Assembly: GCA_037176885.1 (NCBI GenBank)
Contig: JAWWNJ010000002.1
Coordinates: 1,302,001-1,366,000 of the forward strand
Length of the DNA stretch: 64,000 nt
Direction of reading: 5' to 3'
From: Favolaschia claudopus
Lineage: Eukaryota > Basidiomycota > Agaricomycetes > Agaricales > Mycenaceae
The stretch's first letter is position 1. Every line of letters begins with the position of its first letter. The notes beneath the pieces were generated by a model. The model did no database searches, was not told the DNA's origin, and worked only from the letters and a program-made list of their open reading frames with translations. Position numbers and translations under genes: made by a program. This document shows positions 36,101 to 49,269 of this stretch, piece by piece.

Positions 36101-39100
36101 TGAGCGGTACATTGATGGTAATACCCAAACTCCGTTCGCCAACGCGGGTACGTACACAGCTGCGTCTCCTTGTCTGCAGCTTGAACACCACACAGATGCT
36201 GCCTATGTGCTCGCATACTCTGTCATCTTGCTCAACACGGACCATTACAACCCTCAGGTAAAAAGACGGATGACCAAGATTGATTTCATCAAAAACAACC
36301 GGGGAATCAACGACAATGCCGATCTTCCTGAACAATTTTTGTCGGACATTTATGACGAAATTGCCTCAAACGAAATCCGCATGAAGGATGAGGTTGAAGC
36401 CGCCATTGGTACCCCGGCCGCCGGACCCGGTCTAGCAAACGCGCTCGCTAACGTGGGACGAGATCTGCAAAAGGAAGCTTACGTTCTCCAGTCAAGTGGA
36501 ATGGCCAATAAGACTGAGGTGAGTTCATGACCACGTTTTCGCTACCGTTTCTTAATTCCAGTCAAGGCCTTGTTCAGAACCATGATGCGCACACAACGCA
36601 AAGGGAGCAAAAGTGGCGACCAGTATTTCAGCGCGTCGCACTTCGTCCACGTTCGTCCCATGTTCGAAGTTGCCTGGATACCGTTCTTGGCTGGTCTTTC
36701 TGGGCCTCTCCAGGACACGGACGATCTCGAAGTTGTAGAGCTTTGTCTAGATGGCTTCAAGAGCGCTATTCGCATCGTTTGCTTCTTTGACCTTGAATTG
36801 GAAAGGAATGCGTTCGTTACCACCCTGACTAAATTCACGTTCTTGAATAATCTCGGGGAGATGAAAACGAAGAATATGGAGGCTATCAAGACACTGCTTG
36901 ATGTCGCTGTTACGGAGGGCAATCACCTCAAGGGCTCTTGGCAGGAAGTCCTCACCTGTGTCAGCCAACTGGAACATATGCAGCTGATAAGCGGAGCGAC
37001 CGACGCTGAATCTGGGCGAAAGGGGTGAGTGTCATCTATCTAACAGGAAAGTACGTATGCTCAGTAGGCTCAGGCGAGCAAGGAAACTTCCGACAGAAGA
37101 GTTAGCAAACGAGAGTAGATCGACCCATATAACTGTTGCGACAGACATGGTGTTCTCATTGAGTCACTTCTTATCAGGGGTATGTCCGCATCAGGCCAAA
37201 AGCATAGGTTCTTATTTTTCCCAAACAGACTGCTATCGTGGATTTCGTTCAAGCTCTGAGCGATGTTTCTTGGCAAGAGATTCAATCGTCTGGTCTATCG
37301 CAGCATCCGCGGCTGTTCAGTTTACAGAAGCTTGTTGAGATATCCTACTACAACATGAATCGGATCCGTCTCGAGTGGTCCAACTTATGGGATATCCTTG
37401 GGGAGCATTTCAACCAAGTAAGCTCCATCCAGCGTCTTGCACTGCTCTATTCCACGGATTTGATCTTTCTTGTTAGGTATGCTGTCACAATAATCCTCAT
37501 GTTGGCTTCTTTGCGCTTGACTCCCTACGTCAATTGGCCATGCGATTCCTGGAGAAAGAAGAGTTGCCGCATTTCAAGTTCCAGAAGGATTTTTTGAAAC
37601 CATTTGAACACACCATGATTCACAACCCTAATCCTGATATCCGCGACATGGTGAGTGTCAAATCCAGTGAAGTCAAGGCATTCACTAATCGTGCTGTTTA
37701 GGTTCTCCAGTGTCTGCAGCAAATGATACAAGCGAGAGTACAAAATATGCGATCCGGTTGGCGAACCATGTTTGGAGTTTTCCAAGCAGCATCCAAAGTT
37801 CTCACTGGTATGTGATTGAGCCGGTGCTCTATGGTGGCATTGACTTTGTTTCCAGAAAGAGTTGCAACGTCGGCGTTCGAAATCGTTACTCGACTGAACA
37901 AAGATCATTTCAATGCTATCGTTCGTCATGGCGCTTTTGCCGATTTGACTGTCTGCATCACAGACTTCTGCAAAGTCAGCAAGTATCAGAAGATCAGCTT
38001 GCTGGCCATTGCTATGCTCCGTGGGGTCATTCCTGTCATGTTGGAGTGCCCTGAGTGTGCTTGGGCGGCTCCAGCAACGTCTCCAACAACACCTATGGAC
38101 GACAACATGATCAAGTATTGGTACCCAGTGTTGTTCGGTTTTTATGATATCATCATGAATGGCGAAGACCTGGAGGTCCGGAGGCTGTGAGTGATTCCAT
38201 TTTCGCGCCAATTCACTGCTATAATCCAGCCAACCATCCAGGGCTTTGGATTCTTTGTTTACCACCTTGAAAACATATGGTTCGACCTATCCAGTCGAAT
38301 TTTGGGATACAGTGTGCCAGGAGCTTCTGTTCCCCATCTTTGCTGTCTTGAAATCAAGTCAGGATGTGTCGCGATTTAGCACACAAGAAGATATGAGTGT
38401 TTGGCTTTCAACCACGATGATTCAGGCTCTTCGTGATTTGATTGACCTGTACACGTTCTACTTCGACATCCTAGAGAGGTTCATGGATGGCCTCCTCGAC
38501 CTCCTCTGCGTCTGTATATGCCAAGGTACAGGGATGTTCCCTTCGACCATTCTTTTGTTCACCCATCAACTCAGAAAATGACACCCTGGCACGAATCGGG
38601 ACATCATGTTTGCAGCAATTGTTGGAGAACAACATAGCGAAGCTGAGCCCGGCTCGATGGGAACGGGTGGCCACAACATTTGTCAAATTGTTCAAGACCA
38701 CCACGCCCCACCAGCTCTTCGATGAAAGTCTTAGAGTGGAGATCGACGGTAACAGTCCCGATATCTCTGAGACAACTGGTATGTCACAAACGATCTATGG
38801 CTTGCATGTTGCTGACTTGCGTTAGAATTGAATGGCCAGACTATTCTGCCTGCTCCTCTCTCGCCCCACGGCGAACAACCAAGACCCGACGCTAAAACCA
38901 CGAGTGCTGACCGGCGACGGATTTTCAAACAAATCATAGTCAAATGTGTTTTGCAGCTCCTCCTCATCGAGACGACCAACGACTTGTTGCGAAATGACGA
39001 GGTCTACAATACCATACCGCCAGAGCATCTCTTGCGGCTGATGGGAGTCCTTGATCATAGTTATCAATTCGCACGGATGTTCAACGACGACAAGGAACTG

Positions 39101-39697
39101 CGGACAGGATTGTGGAAAGTCGGTGCGTCGAAGTGCCGAAGCTGCTACTTCTGTAGCTGTGCTCATGTTCGCTAGGGTTCATGAAACATCTTCCGAACCT
39201 GCTCAAACAGGAATCAAGTAGCGCCTCATGTTTGGTGCACATACTACTGCGGATGTACTACGATCCACGGCCCGAACATCAAGCTGCTCGTCCACAAATC
39301 GCTGAGCGACTAATGCCGTATGTGCGCCGTCTTTCTACTCGTCCGCGCGACTCATCGACCCCTCTAGATTGGGTCTTGGCGTGCTACAAGACTACAATAA
39401 GCTCAAGCCGGATACTCAAGCGAAAAACATTATCGCTTGGACGCCGGTCGTGGGTGAAATTCTAAACGGCTTTTGCCGATTTGATGACAAAGCTGTACGT
39501 TATTTAACGTCATGGTCCAAGCGACCATTAGCTGATTGCCTTTTTAGTTCGGGCGGTATTTGCCGGCAATATATCCCCTTGCCACCGAGCTGCTTGGCCG
39601 AGATGTGGGTCCCGATCCTCAAATACGCCAAAGCCTCAAGACGTATTTTATCCGGGTTGGCGTATCACAAGGCATTATGGACCCTTTGGTAGAATAG
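33105..39697 (+). CDS. SEC7: SEC7/BIG-type Arf guanine-nucleotide exchange factor, with one frame break near 33.42 kb
   Basis: Start [20 protein letters not shown] at 33105. A disordered P/E-rich N-terminus is followed by the DCB region ([20 protein letters not shown]) and the HUS domain with its box [15 protein letters not shown] (35.13 kb). The Sec7 domain (about 35.7-36.4 kb) has [40 protein letters not shown] and [12 protein letters not shown], whose Glu is the catalytic glutamic finger. HDS helices follow to the end, [12 protein letters not shown], stop at 39695-39697. It activates Arf GTPases at the trans-Golgi. More than 15 introns. A C7 run at 33420-33426 shifts the frame; six C would read through ([16 protein letters not shown]). 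See the finding. Confidence 0.93.
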
Positions 39698-39774
39698 CGG
39701 TAGCTGTTATATTATATCTTTCGCTTCTGTATAATCCTCCGGAATAATATTTAGTATAGACGAGAACCAGCAAA

Positions 39775-42700
39775 TCAGTGATAACCTCCATATCCGCCTT
39801 GGTATCCTCCTCCCCAGCCCGTAGTCTGGGCAACCATGGCTGGAAAAAGGTCAGTCACAGATAATAAAACAGCGTCACTAGCAACATACGATTGGGCCTG
39901 AGTGCGTCATATCGATCTATGAAGGCAAATGAGAAGGTGATAAAGCTTCAAGAAATTGGATGAACTTACCGCTCGATTGGGGAGCGTCGTCCTCCGCCCC
40001 AAGAGTTCCAGCTTTCATTTGGGCAAAGATATTGGCCGGATTTGTGTTGGCGGGAGCCGAAGAAGGAAGTGGTGGTACAGGTGGAGGAGAGGAGAAACCA
40101 TTGGTATTGTTGAAGGGCGCGGGGTTGTTGAATGGCGACTGGTTGTTGCCGAACGGTGATTGACCGAAACCTGTAGGATCTTTTCACATCGTGAGTAAAT
40201 GCACTAACTGTTCGCAATACTACTCACTGCTTTGCACAAAGCCGTTTCCATTGAACCCTCCAAAGGGAGCACCCGTAGGCTGCGCTGCCATGAAAGACGG
40301 TTGGAAGCCAGTGGGTTGCGCTTGTAGAGGTCCCGGGCCGCCGGGGTAGCCCGTAGGCTGTGATGATAAGAAAGAGGGCTGCATCGGAGGGTTGGCGAAC
40401 GGCGAGGACATCATAGTAGGCGCAGTGCCTGGGCGTGTTGGCACGAAACTGTTGAAGCCCGTCTGCGTCGGAATCAAAGGGGCCAATAATGACTGGTTCG
40501 CCGGCACAGGCGCGAGTGGGCCACGAGGTCCAGCATACGCGGATAGCTGAGGTTGTGGCGACGGGCTAGGAATCAAGCCTGTACGCTGGTTGTTAAGATG
40601 CTGACCCATGGGTACTGGGGATGAGCCCATGCCCAGCCCGGAGATGTAGCCGACGGGAGGTGACCCAACAGGTACAGGCGGTGTGCTGATTGCTGGAGGT
40701 GTGGGGGTAGACATTATTGAAGGATTCTGAGATTTCAGAGCTTGAAGACGCGCGAGTTGCTCAAATACGTCAGATTCGGTTGTCTTTGCCAGGCTAGGCG
40801 GCGACTGGGCAGGCTGTACTGGCGGAGCAACTGGAGCGGGAGCTGGCGCCGCTACAGGCGCTGCCATAGGGGGGGCGGAGGGAGCCCTTGGTGCAACAGC
40901 AGGTGGCGGAGAGACAGCGGTCGCCGCAGGCGGCTGAGTGGAGCTTGGTCGGTTCGTCCATGCGTCATCGTCAAACCCATTCGGCTTCGGCACCGACACT
41001 GAGCTCGACCGCGGGGGTGCTTGTGCAGCTGTGGTCGGGGTGAGGACCTGCGGCGAACTTGTCCGGGGAATGTCGTCCGAACCCGCCGAAATGGCAGACA
41101 TGTCCACGGCTGAGGGAAGACTCTTGGTGGGTTGTGGCCGGCCTCGTCGTGGCGCTTTGAGCACTCCGCCTGCCTGAGTAAACAGATTGGGAGGACTCTT
41201 CGTCGGTCCTTCATCAATCGGCTTCTTCTCCGCTGGCCGTCGTTTGTCGATCGCCTTCGTGACACGGATGATATCCCCCTCTCGCAAACCAAGCGAGCGC
41301 ATGGTGGCGTCCGTGATATCCAGCAAGATGGTCTCATCGATTTTGTCCCGTTCGAACGACTGTGCGTATCGCGTGCAATCGTCGAGTTCACATCCTGCAC
41401 TGAGGAAGAAGTCAAACCAGTCAGTTGTCGCTTTCTTCGTCTTGGGTTGCGGATGAGCAAGAGACATGGCTTTGGCTTGTGCGAGGGGCAGATCGTCCTC
41501 GTCGTCCGGCTTCTTTGGGGCTGGTTGAGCGGTGGCAGACCTGGACTTCCGATTTGCGATCTTCTCGAGGTACTTCATGTCCTCAGCGGACATTTTCTCG
41601 GCGGGAACTTCTACAATGACACCATTGATCTTATGTAGACGCAGCTTCCCACTGTTGAATCCAAGGAAAGCAGCCTCGACACGGAATTGGCCTGTGCGAT
41701 CATGCCATGTACGAACACGGTCGGCGGGAGGAACTAGTGGACGTTGATCAGTACGCGCAGTCCAATCACAAAAATATGCTCACGAGCAGCGGGATCCATC
41801 GACGTACGGGAACCGTCAGATTTCTCTTTCTTCTTCGGTTCAGGCGGTGAACGTCTGTGGAGAAAGTAAGTCGCTGGATATAGTGGGCAATGAGCAAAAC
41901 ACACGGAGCTGGGGGAGGTGACGGCGATTCCTGCTTCGCGGCACGCTCCTTGGCTGCCTCTGCATGCTGTTTGCGTTTGATACGCTCTGCTTCGGCAGCG
42001 TCTTCAGCAGCTTTGGCTCGTTTCTGAGCTTCCAGCTTCTTGCGCTCTTTCTCTGCACGTTCCTTCGCCTTTTCTGCCTTTTCCTTTGCTAACCGTGCGG
42101 CCTCGGCCCGCTGTGCCCGCTCCGCGCGTTCACGCTCCTCCGCCTCACGTGCAGCCTCCGCCTCAGCGGCACTATTGTCTTCCTCCTCAGGTTCCGGCTC
42201 AGGTTCAGGCTCGTCTTCCTCGTGTGCCGCGGTGGCTGAGCCACCCTAGAAAAAGGTCGAACTTCGTTTCGCAGCTCAAACTACAGGGGTCACTCACCTC
42301 GAGATACGAAGCAGGAACGACACCTTCCTTTCCTTTAGAGTTGCGGCATTTCCACCACTCGTCGGTGTCGTCCTTCTCGAGAACAGTAAGGCGCTCTCCT
42401 TCTGATACGGAAAGCTCATCGGCGGCGGCGGCAGTAAAATCATACAGAACGGTAGCCATGCCGTCGTCTTGAGCTGCCGGTGGTGCAGCCTCTTCTTGTT
42501 CTTCAACTTCCTCCTGTTCTTCCTCCTCGTCATCAGGATCCGGGATGACGGTCGGTGATTCGGGAGCAAAGTGGACGGCTTTCGGGGGAGAGGGCGTTGA
42601 AGATTCCGGTGGGGGAGAGGTAGATGGAGAGGGGGCAGAAAGTTCTTTGGAGGATTCGAGCTTGGAAACGATAGCATCGGCGTTATCCTTCGACCCCACA

Positions 42701-43630
42701 CTGAAATGTAGATTGATGGGGTTAGGACCACCGACGTCGATGTGCACATGCTTCGACTTTTCCACATTGATGTTGATAATATGGGACGTCTGCCATTTCT
42801 GTACCGGTGTCTGCGAGCCGTAAAATTAGTGTACCAAGGAAACGCGCCCCGCCACGCACTTTGTCGGACTCGCTTGCAAAGAAAACGGCACCATTGCCAA
42901 CACCCAAAGTGCCCTTCTTCTTCTTGCCTTTCTTGTCCACCTCGGACACAGACCACGTCTTGATATCGTCCGCCTTGATCTTAGTTGACGCAACCCTGGC
43001 TGCCGGGTCGACATAGGCGGGTTTCGGGGGCTGTGGAGTAATGTCGTGAGCAGCACTTCAAGCGGTCCCACGGCAGACGCACGGAGTCGGGGATAACGAT
43101 TCCAGCAGAAGGGGGCGCATCTTCCTCAGCGGACGCATCCTCAACATAGTTAGCGGGGACGAAACCGGCCTTCCCGCCGTCTTCGTCTGTCTGAACCAGA
43201 AGCCATTCTTCCTCAGTGTCGAATACGAGAAGAACTTGATCTTCCTTGATTGTTAGTTCGCCAGCCGCAGTGGCTTCATAGTCGTACAGAGCCTTTACAG
43301 TCTTTGAGTGGTCGGCCTGCGGGGTGCAAAGTCGGTCAAGGAGCCAAAAGATATTGAGCATGCAACGCACGGGCTCAACATATGCGGCGGGAACCAGACC
43401 CTCGGGGGTATCTTCCTCCTGCGATTCTCCCTTGATCTTCACCTTCCACCAACTATGAAGACGATGAGCCGGGGGTCGGTAAAGAGTAGAGGAGTCTAGT
43501 ACTCGGAGTCAACCTTCTCCCGGAGAAACAGTAGTTGGTTTTCCTTGATGGGTATTTCATCCTCCGCGCCGGCTTCAGGGTCGTAGTCGTAGGTGGCCTT
43601 GAGGACGGCGAGGTAATGCAGTTCAGCCAT
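39775..43630 (-). CDS. SLA1: SLA1-like endocytic actin-patch adaptor (three SH3, SHD1, SHD2/SAM)
   Basis: Start MAELHYLAVLKATYDYDPEA at 43630. SH3-1 runs to WWKVKIKG, SH3-2 is VKALYDYEATAAGELTIKED..., and SH3-3 (ATVLYDFTAAAADELSVSEG, DEWWKCRNSKGKEGVVPASY) lies after SHD-like segments. A long E/A/K/R coiled helix (about 41.9-42.2 kb) follows. SHD1 (VPPADRVRTWHDRTGQFRVE, AAFLGFNSGKLRLHKINGV) binds NPFxD cargo signals, and SHD2 is a SAM-like domain (DWFDFFLSAGCELDDCTRYA, ITDATMRSLGLREGDIIRV). The C-terminus is P/A/Q-rich with repeated QPTG motifs, the Sla1 LxxQxTG-type repeats targeted by Prk/Ark kinases, and ends GGYQGGYGGYH. Function: coat adaptor linking cargo, clathrin and actin assembly. 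Converges on SEC7, 77 bp between stops. Confidence 0.94.
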
Positions 43631-43789
43631 CGTAGTTCGGTGTAATGATGCGCTCCTTCCGAATCAGGAAAACCTTTGATCTGACCTTGCGTCACTCGCA
43701 AGAAACGAATACTGTATACAGGTATCACAGATCGTATGGGCTATTCTGGGTACAACATGACTCTAGATAAATGTACAGGTACAGGTTTC

Positions 43790-45697
43790 TCAAGCATGGA
43801 CGGAGAGGTTCCCAACGCCGTCAGTAATATCATCAGCGCCTTCGATAAGCTTCGTAATCTAGACAGCATGATGAGCGGATGAATCTCAGTGCATGGGAAG
43901 ATAAACCCACTTTTCCTATGGCTATCGTCCGTCCCTCGTCTCGCAACGTAAATCGACCAAGCTGCGGATAGTCTGCAAACCGCTCAACGCAGATGGGCTG
44001 AACAGTCTCAATCAACGCTACGATTTTTTGTCCTTTCTTGGCGAACTGTGGAGGCTTGCGAGACTTGCGTCCGGTCGCCTTATCAAAGTAATGTAACAGT
44101 GCCTACCACAGAATATTCAGAATGGTCTTCAAATAAGAAAAGCAATTGGCCATACCGGTAGTGTGACCTCCTCCGAGAGTGTGTGGATGTGCATCACCGC
44201 CGAGTACCCCGCACAGATGATATTTTTGTGCTCCAAAATGGCGAGTTCGGCGTGGAACTGCCGTACCGCATGGATCGGCTTTTGTGGACTTGTCAACATG
44301 AAGCCGGGGCTGATATCCTCGTCCTCCACACCCCTGAGGCGGATGCGCACATTGTCGCCACAAAGGGCGGCATTGACCTCTTCCTCCACCTCATTATAGA
44401 TCGCGACGACTTCTACTGGGGTCTTGTTTGGCATGAGGATGAGATCGTCGCTCTTGCGAATGTGCCCGGACTCAATTTTCCCCACAATGATCGTGCCCAT
44501 GTCCTTGTACTTTTCAGCAACAGGCATCATGACGGGAGCATTGATTTTGCGGTCAACCATGGGCATGTGGTCTAAATGTTCGAGGAAGGAGGTACCTCTG
44601 CTCATCTAGTCAGCATAGAGCAAGAATTTCATAGCCCAATGCGACTCACGTCCACCACGGCGCTATGGCCTTGGTTACACGATCCTTCAAATTAACGCCA
44701 GTATATGCAGACACGGGTAAAAAGGTGACGTCGGTCTTGGGATTGAATCCCGACCCACGCACAAAGGGTATCAATTTTTCTCGGATTTCGTCGTACCGTG
44801 CCTTTTCCCAATTGACCGTCGAGTCGTCCATTTTGTTGATTACGATAATGAGCTTGGAAACACCTGCAGTCTTGACCAGCATGATGTGTTCACGCGTCTG
44901 GCCGCCCTTCTCAAAGCCTGTCTCAAACTCACCCTTGCGAGCCGAGATGACAAGGATAGCGACGTCTGCCTGAGCAGCACCGGAGATCATGGACGGAACG
45001 TATGTTTTGTGCCCCGGCGCATCGAGGATGGTGTAGCGGCGGAAAGGCGTCTCAAAATAAGCGCGGCCGACCTCGACGGTCTTGCCCTTGGCGCGCTCCT
45101 GGGGTGTCGAATCGAGGGCCCAGCTGAGATACCAGGTCTCGCGACCAGCCTCCTTGGCTTCGCGCTCGTATTTCTCCATTGTCCGCTTGTCAACCATGCC
45201 AGTAAGGTAGAGGAGATTGCCGCCGAGAGTGCTCTTCCCGGCATCGACATGGCCGATGAAGACGATGTTGAGATGCTCCTTCACTGTTGAGCACGTATGA
45301 GGCAGGGAACGCACTGAGATGCGCGATACATACCATCGCCGTACAGATCTTCGAGAACGGCATCGTCTGCTGCATTCCGGACCTCTTGAGCGATCGCATT
45401 TGTATCGTTCTTGCTCTTCTCGGTGGAAAAGGTCTTGGATGGGGCTGCCGGAGCAGAGGTTTTAACGACAGAGGGCGCAGGAGCGGCGGCAGAAGCAGAG
45501 GGAGCAGGCGCAGGTGCAGGTGCAGGTGGAGTGGGTTTAGCTCCACCGATATTAAGAGAAATAGTTGGCGGCGGCCGGGGAGCCTCTGTCTGCTCTGGCC
45601 GCTCTAGGGGAGCCGGGGGCGGCTGTGGGGGCTGCTGAGGAGCGACAAATCCTCTGCCGGGAACGAATTCAAAGGCGCTGGCGTTGAGCTTGCTCAT
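43790..45697 (-). CDS. SUP35: Translation termination factor eRF3 (SUP35)
   Basis: Start MSKLNASAFEFVPGRGF at 45697. The N-terminus is a PAM2-type motif (LNxxAxEFxP), then P/A-rich low-complexity sequence. No Gln/Asn-rich repeats of the yeast prion domain are seen. The M region is short (STEKSKNDTNAIAQEVRNAA). The GTPase domain has GHVDAGKSTLGGNLLYLTG (G1), DAPGHKTYVPSM (G3) and INKMDD (G4). Domains 2 and 3 follow: FLEHLDHMPMVDRKINAPVM and, further on, FHAELAILEHKNIICAGYSA. It ends DGVGNLSVHA at 43790. It works with eRF1 in peptide release at stop codons. Introns lie near 45.3, 44.6, 44.1 and 43.9 kb. Divergent from RTP1, 214 bp between starts. Confidence 0.95.
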
Positions 45698-45911
45698 GGG
45701 GGAAGAAAAGAAGAATGCGGAACGAGTTTATTGTAGACAACAGACTAGAAAAACTGGGAAATAAGTATGGGGCGCGGAACCGTTGAATTAGAGGTGAATG
45801 AATGGGGGCCGACGTTAAGCAGTCAGCGCAGAGTCAAGTACAAGCCAAGATGAGTTATTCCATCACTCCGAACTTGAGCGGAACCGCGTCGTAGCACAGC
45901 GTAGCTCTCCA

Positions 45912-48900
45912 ATGGCCAACGACACTCTCCCGGCCTTGTTCGCTGCTGGGTCCTATCTCATAGAGTCTACCGATAACACCCCTTCTCAGGATCTCAAATC
46001 GGTTCTGGCATCGCGTCTGACTCGCTACTATGCTTCTCGAGAAATTGATACCACATTGACTAGCTCAGAGACTTTGCAAGTCTGTGAATTGACGACCGCC
46101 ACCGAGGCTTTGAATCTCATCGAAAGAATACACGAAATCCTGGACGCCGAGGATGCGCCTGTCGGAACGCGCGATCTAGCGCAGTTGCGCACCCTCCTCG
46201 CCATCGCATTCAAGTGGGGCGTCGATGCTCTACTCACAAAAGTCATGTTGACATGGCCAACCAAATCTGAACGCCCGCAGCGGCCCATAATTGACTTGAC
46301 AAATTCGTTGGAAGACTATAGACTTTTGTGCAGCATGGTTTCTCGTCTATTGCGCATATCTATGTCCTCTGCTGCTCCTACATTTGTCACTACGACGCTC
46401 TTGAGCCGTCACCTCGATCAACTGTTGAGACCGTGCATTGCAATTGGCTGGTTGCCCAAGGCCCTGGCGCCGGAGTCGCCACCCGACGCCATCCGACCCG
46501 CGACAATCAACCTCCTGGAGAGGTGCGTCTCGCACAAGTTAGGCCGTCTGGAGAGTTGAGAGTGTTGTCAGTCTTCCCCCGTCCCAACTCATAACTGCAC
46601 TGGGAGCAGTCATGTCAGTCAAACCCTGTCCTCCTCATCTTCGCAAACCGTGTGCCTCTATGTTGAGCAGACAATTGTTGAGGCCTGACGGTGTCCGTGG
46701 TTTCTGTGCGGCTGTCTTTGGGGAAGACGCTGAAGACGTTCAGTTGGAGAAAATTGAACATATTGCCCGTGTATTGACCACTTCGCCAGCGAACATGTCG
46801 GCGGAGGTGAGCGGAAGTGTTCCTTCATGCTTCAGCCACTTACGATGCCTAGCTTTATTTCTCCACCATCACTCCGAAAATTCTAGAGCTGTTGTCTGAT
46901 CGCGCCCCCGCTTCATATAGACGAGCGGCAGCCTTTTCGGTATCCCGTATGCTCGCGTCGTCGGCAGCTTCTGTAGTGCTTTCTTTGATCCACAAACCAC
47001 TTTTATCCCTCGATACGGTGACATCCCCCAACTCAGCCTTGTCCTCGATAATGGCTATCGTTACAAATACCGATCCTTCCCCTCCGCTCATATCCTCGCT
47101 TTTGTCTCCCGTGGTGGCAGCACTGTATTCGCTGCTGTACCATCTCGACCAAGTCAAAACATCTGACCCAGGTTTGAAAGAAATGCTCCGTGGTTTGCTG
47201 GGTACGTGGGGCCGGGTCGTCAGTACCACGGAAACCATCGCGATTATCTGGTCTATCGTCGACGGGCAAGGCGGTGGCTGGCAGGTCAATCTCGAAGGTC
47301 AGATCACGCGTCTCGAAAGGTGAGGACTTCTTTTTCATCCTTCTGGCCGCAAACCTACTATATTGCGTTCAGTTCTGAAAAGCCGGCATCGCTCTCTCTC
47401 CTGACGCCTGCAAACGACAAGGAAGATATTGATATCGACAGTAATATATTGGATTTGTATCCAGATCCCACGCATTTCGTTCGCTTCCTAGCAACTATAC
47501 AACGCCCAGATATATCGTCCGAACTCTTCGTCCGATTACTCGAATCCTATCGCGAGTCCAAGGCAGACTCGGATGGTGATCCCATTCGGTCTGTTAATTT
47601 CAGTACAGATCACACTATCGCTGACTAAGTTCAGAACTCTTCTATACTTACAGCTAGTTGTTCAAATGCAGACGCAGCTTTCCGATGGCCGTTCCAACAT
47701 TCTCGGGAAACCAGCAAACATATTGTCATTCGTTAAACAAGCTCTCGAGTCTGCAGGTCCAGAGTCCGAGCCAAGAGCTGCGGCACCACTTGCCAGCCCT
47801 TTTAAATTGAATCTCGAATCCGATGAAGAAGTCGACGGAGAGGGAGACAGTGACGACGACACGCCAGGCGCCGATATCATCTCTCCAGACGATGAAATGG
47901 TCGAGACTGCGATCAATCTACTTCTCGCCGTGCTAGAGGGTCGGTCCAGTTTTCTCCGTTGGATTTAATACTGAAATTCATTCCGCCTAGCCAATGAAGA
48001 TCTTTCCGCGATATCTGCCCCGATTCTAGACGAGATATTTTCATTATTGGAGCCACTCGCCGTTTCCGGACCCACTGCAATCCAACCCCTGGCCCGGGAA
48101 GCACGAATAGTCATGACTGCCCGTTTGGCGTCGACCTCGGCACCCAGGAGAAGCACTCGTGAAGAGGACGACACTCGAGAAATATACCAAAAAGCTCTCA
48201 AGCTTCTTCAGGACCCTATATTACCCGTCAGGGCACATGGCCTCTTGTTGCTCCGACAACTAGTCAGCCCTCAGAAAGCTGGAGGTGCAAAATTGTCGGA
48301 TCCGGCTCTGATACCAGCGATCATGTCAATTTTCCTGCAGTCCGTACAAGACGACGATTCGTACATGTTCCTCAATTCCGTGCAAGGACTTGCAGCCATG
48401 GTGGACACTTATGGCAAAGATGTGCTCAGAGGGCTTGTGAAGGAGTATGTCCAAGGGTTGGATGGGCTGGGTGCAGGGAACATGACCCAACATGATATGG
48501 ACATCCGTATTCGCATTGGAGAAGCACTGGCGTCTGTGATCAAAAGATGTGGTTCTGCTCTACCTGCTTTCAGTAAGCCCTGCTTCTCGTTACAAGACAT
48601 CACACTCACAGCCTTCAAGTCGATATTTTGGTGCCTCCATTATTTCGCGTTGTCCGATCACCGCAAGTGCCCACAACTCTCCGGACATCGGCTCTCTCAC
48701 TGCTGTCCGAATGCGAGAACACTTGCGCAGTGGCGCTGATACCATACGTCGCGGATCTTTCTGAAGCCATGATTGACTTGCTTCAGATTGAGAGTTCGGT
48801 CACCTCTCCAACAGAGTCCGAGGACAGTAATCCTACGTCTGCGGACTCAAAGTTACCTTCGTTTCGTCGTGCAGCTTTACATTTTCTTGGGCTGTTGATC

Positions 48901-49089
48901 CGCGAAACAACCAATCAAATATACGATTCAAGTCGACCAGAGTTTTCTGGCCGTGTGTTGGGTCGGATTAGGACAACGTTGTCGTATATAGCCGCGACAG
49001 ACGTCGACATGGTGGTCAGAGTCATGGCACGAGAAGCCGTAGAAGCTCTGTCAGAACTCGAACAGACCATCATGGGCGGTAATACATAG
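45912..49089 (+). CDS. RTP1: RTP1/TANGO6-like HEAT-repeat protein (RNA polymerase assembly/import factor)
   Basis: Start MANDTLPALFAAGSYLIEST at 45912. An alpha-helical, HEAT-repeat-like protein over the whole length. Segments include PCPPHLRKPCASMLSRQLLR, DGVRGFCAAVFGEDAEDVQL, WGRVVSTTETIAIIWSIVDG, an acidic loop (LNLESDEEVDGEGDSDDDTP), and a conserved C-terminal part: LPVRAHGLLLLRQLVSPQK, FLQSVQDDDSYMFLNSVQGL, DILVPPLFRVVRSPQVPTTL, RTSALSLLSECENTC and RRAALHFLGLLIRETTNQIY. These match the two RTP1/TANGO6 C-terminal domains. In yeast Rtp1 helps nuclear import/assembly of RNA polymerases. Stop at 49087-49089. Around seven short introns. Assignment rests on the C-terminal half. Confidence 0.82.
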
Positions 49090-49269
49090 ATTGTTGTACA
49101 GACTTTGACAAAAAAAAGTTGTCTACCCCGTATCTGTCTCAAATGCGGAAAACTCGAATCAACTGAGTCAATAGAAAGGTATGTTTAATGTAGGTTTTTA
49201 TTCACCGAGGTGACCGTCGCATCTCAGTTGTCAAAGAGTGAGCTGCGATCGGGAAAAACCAAGGGGGTC

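Noticed and set aside
45287..45638. G/S-rich plus-strand frames opposite the eRF3 N-terminus
   Set aside because: Antisense of the P/A-rich codons; no start context or conserved motif.
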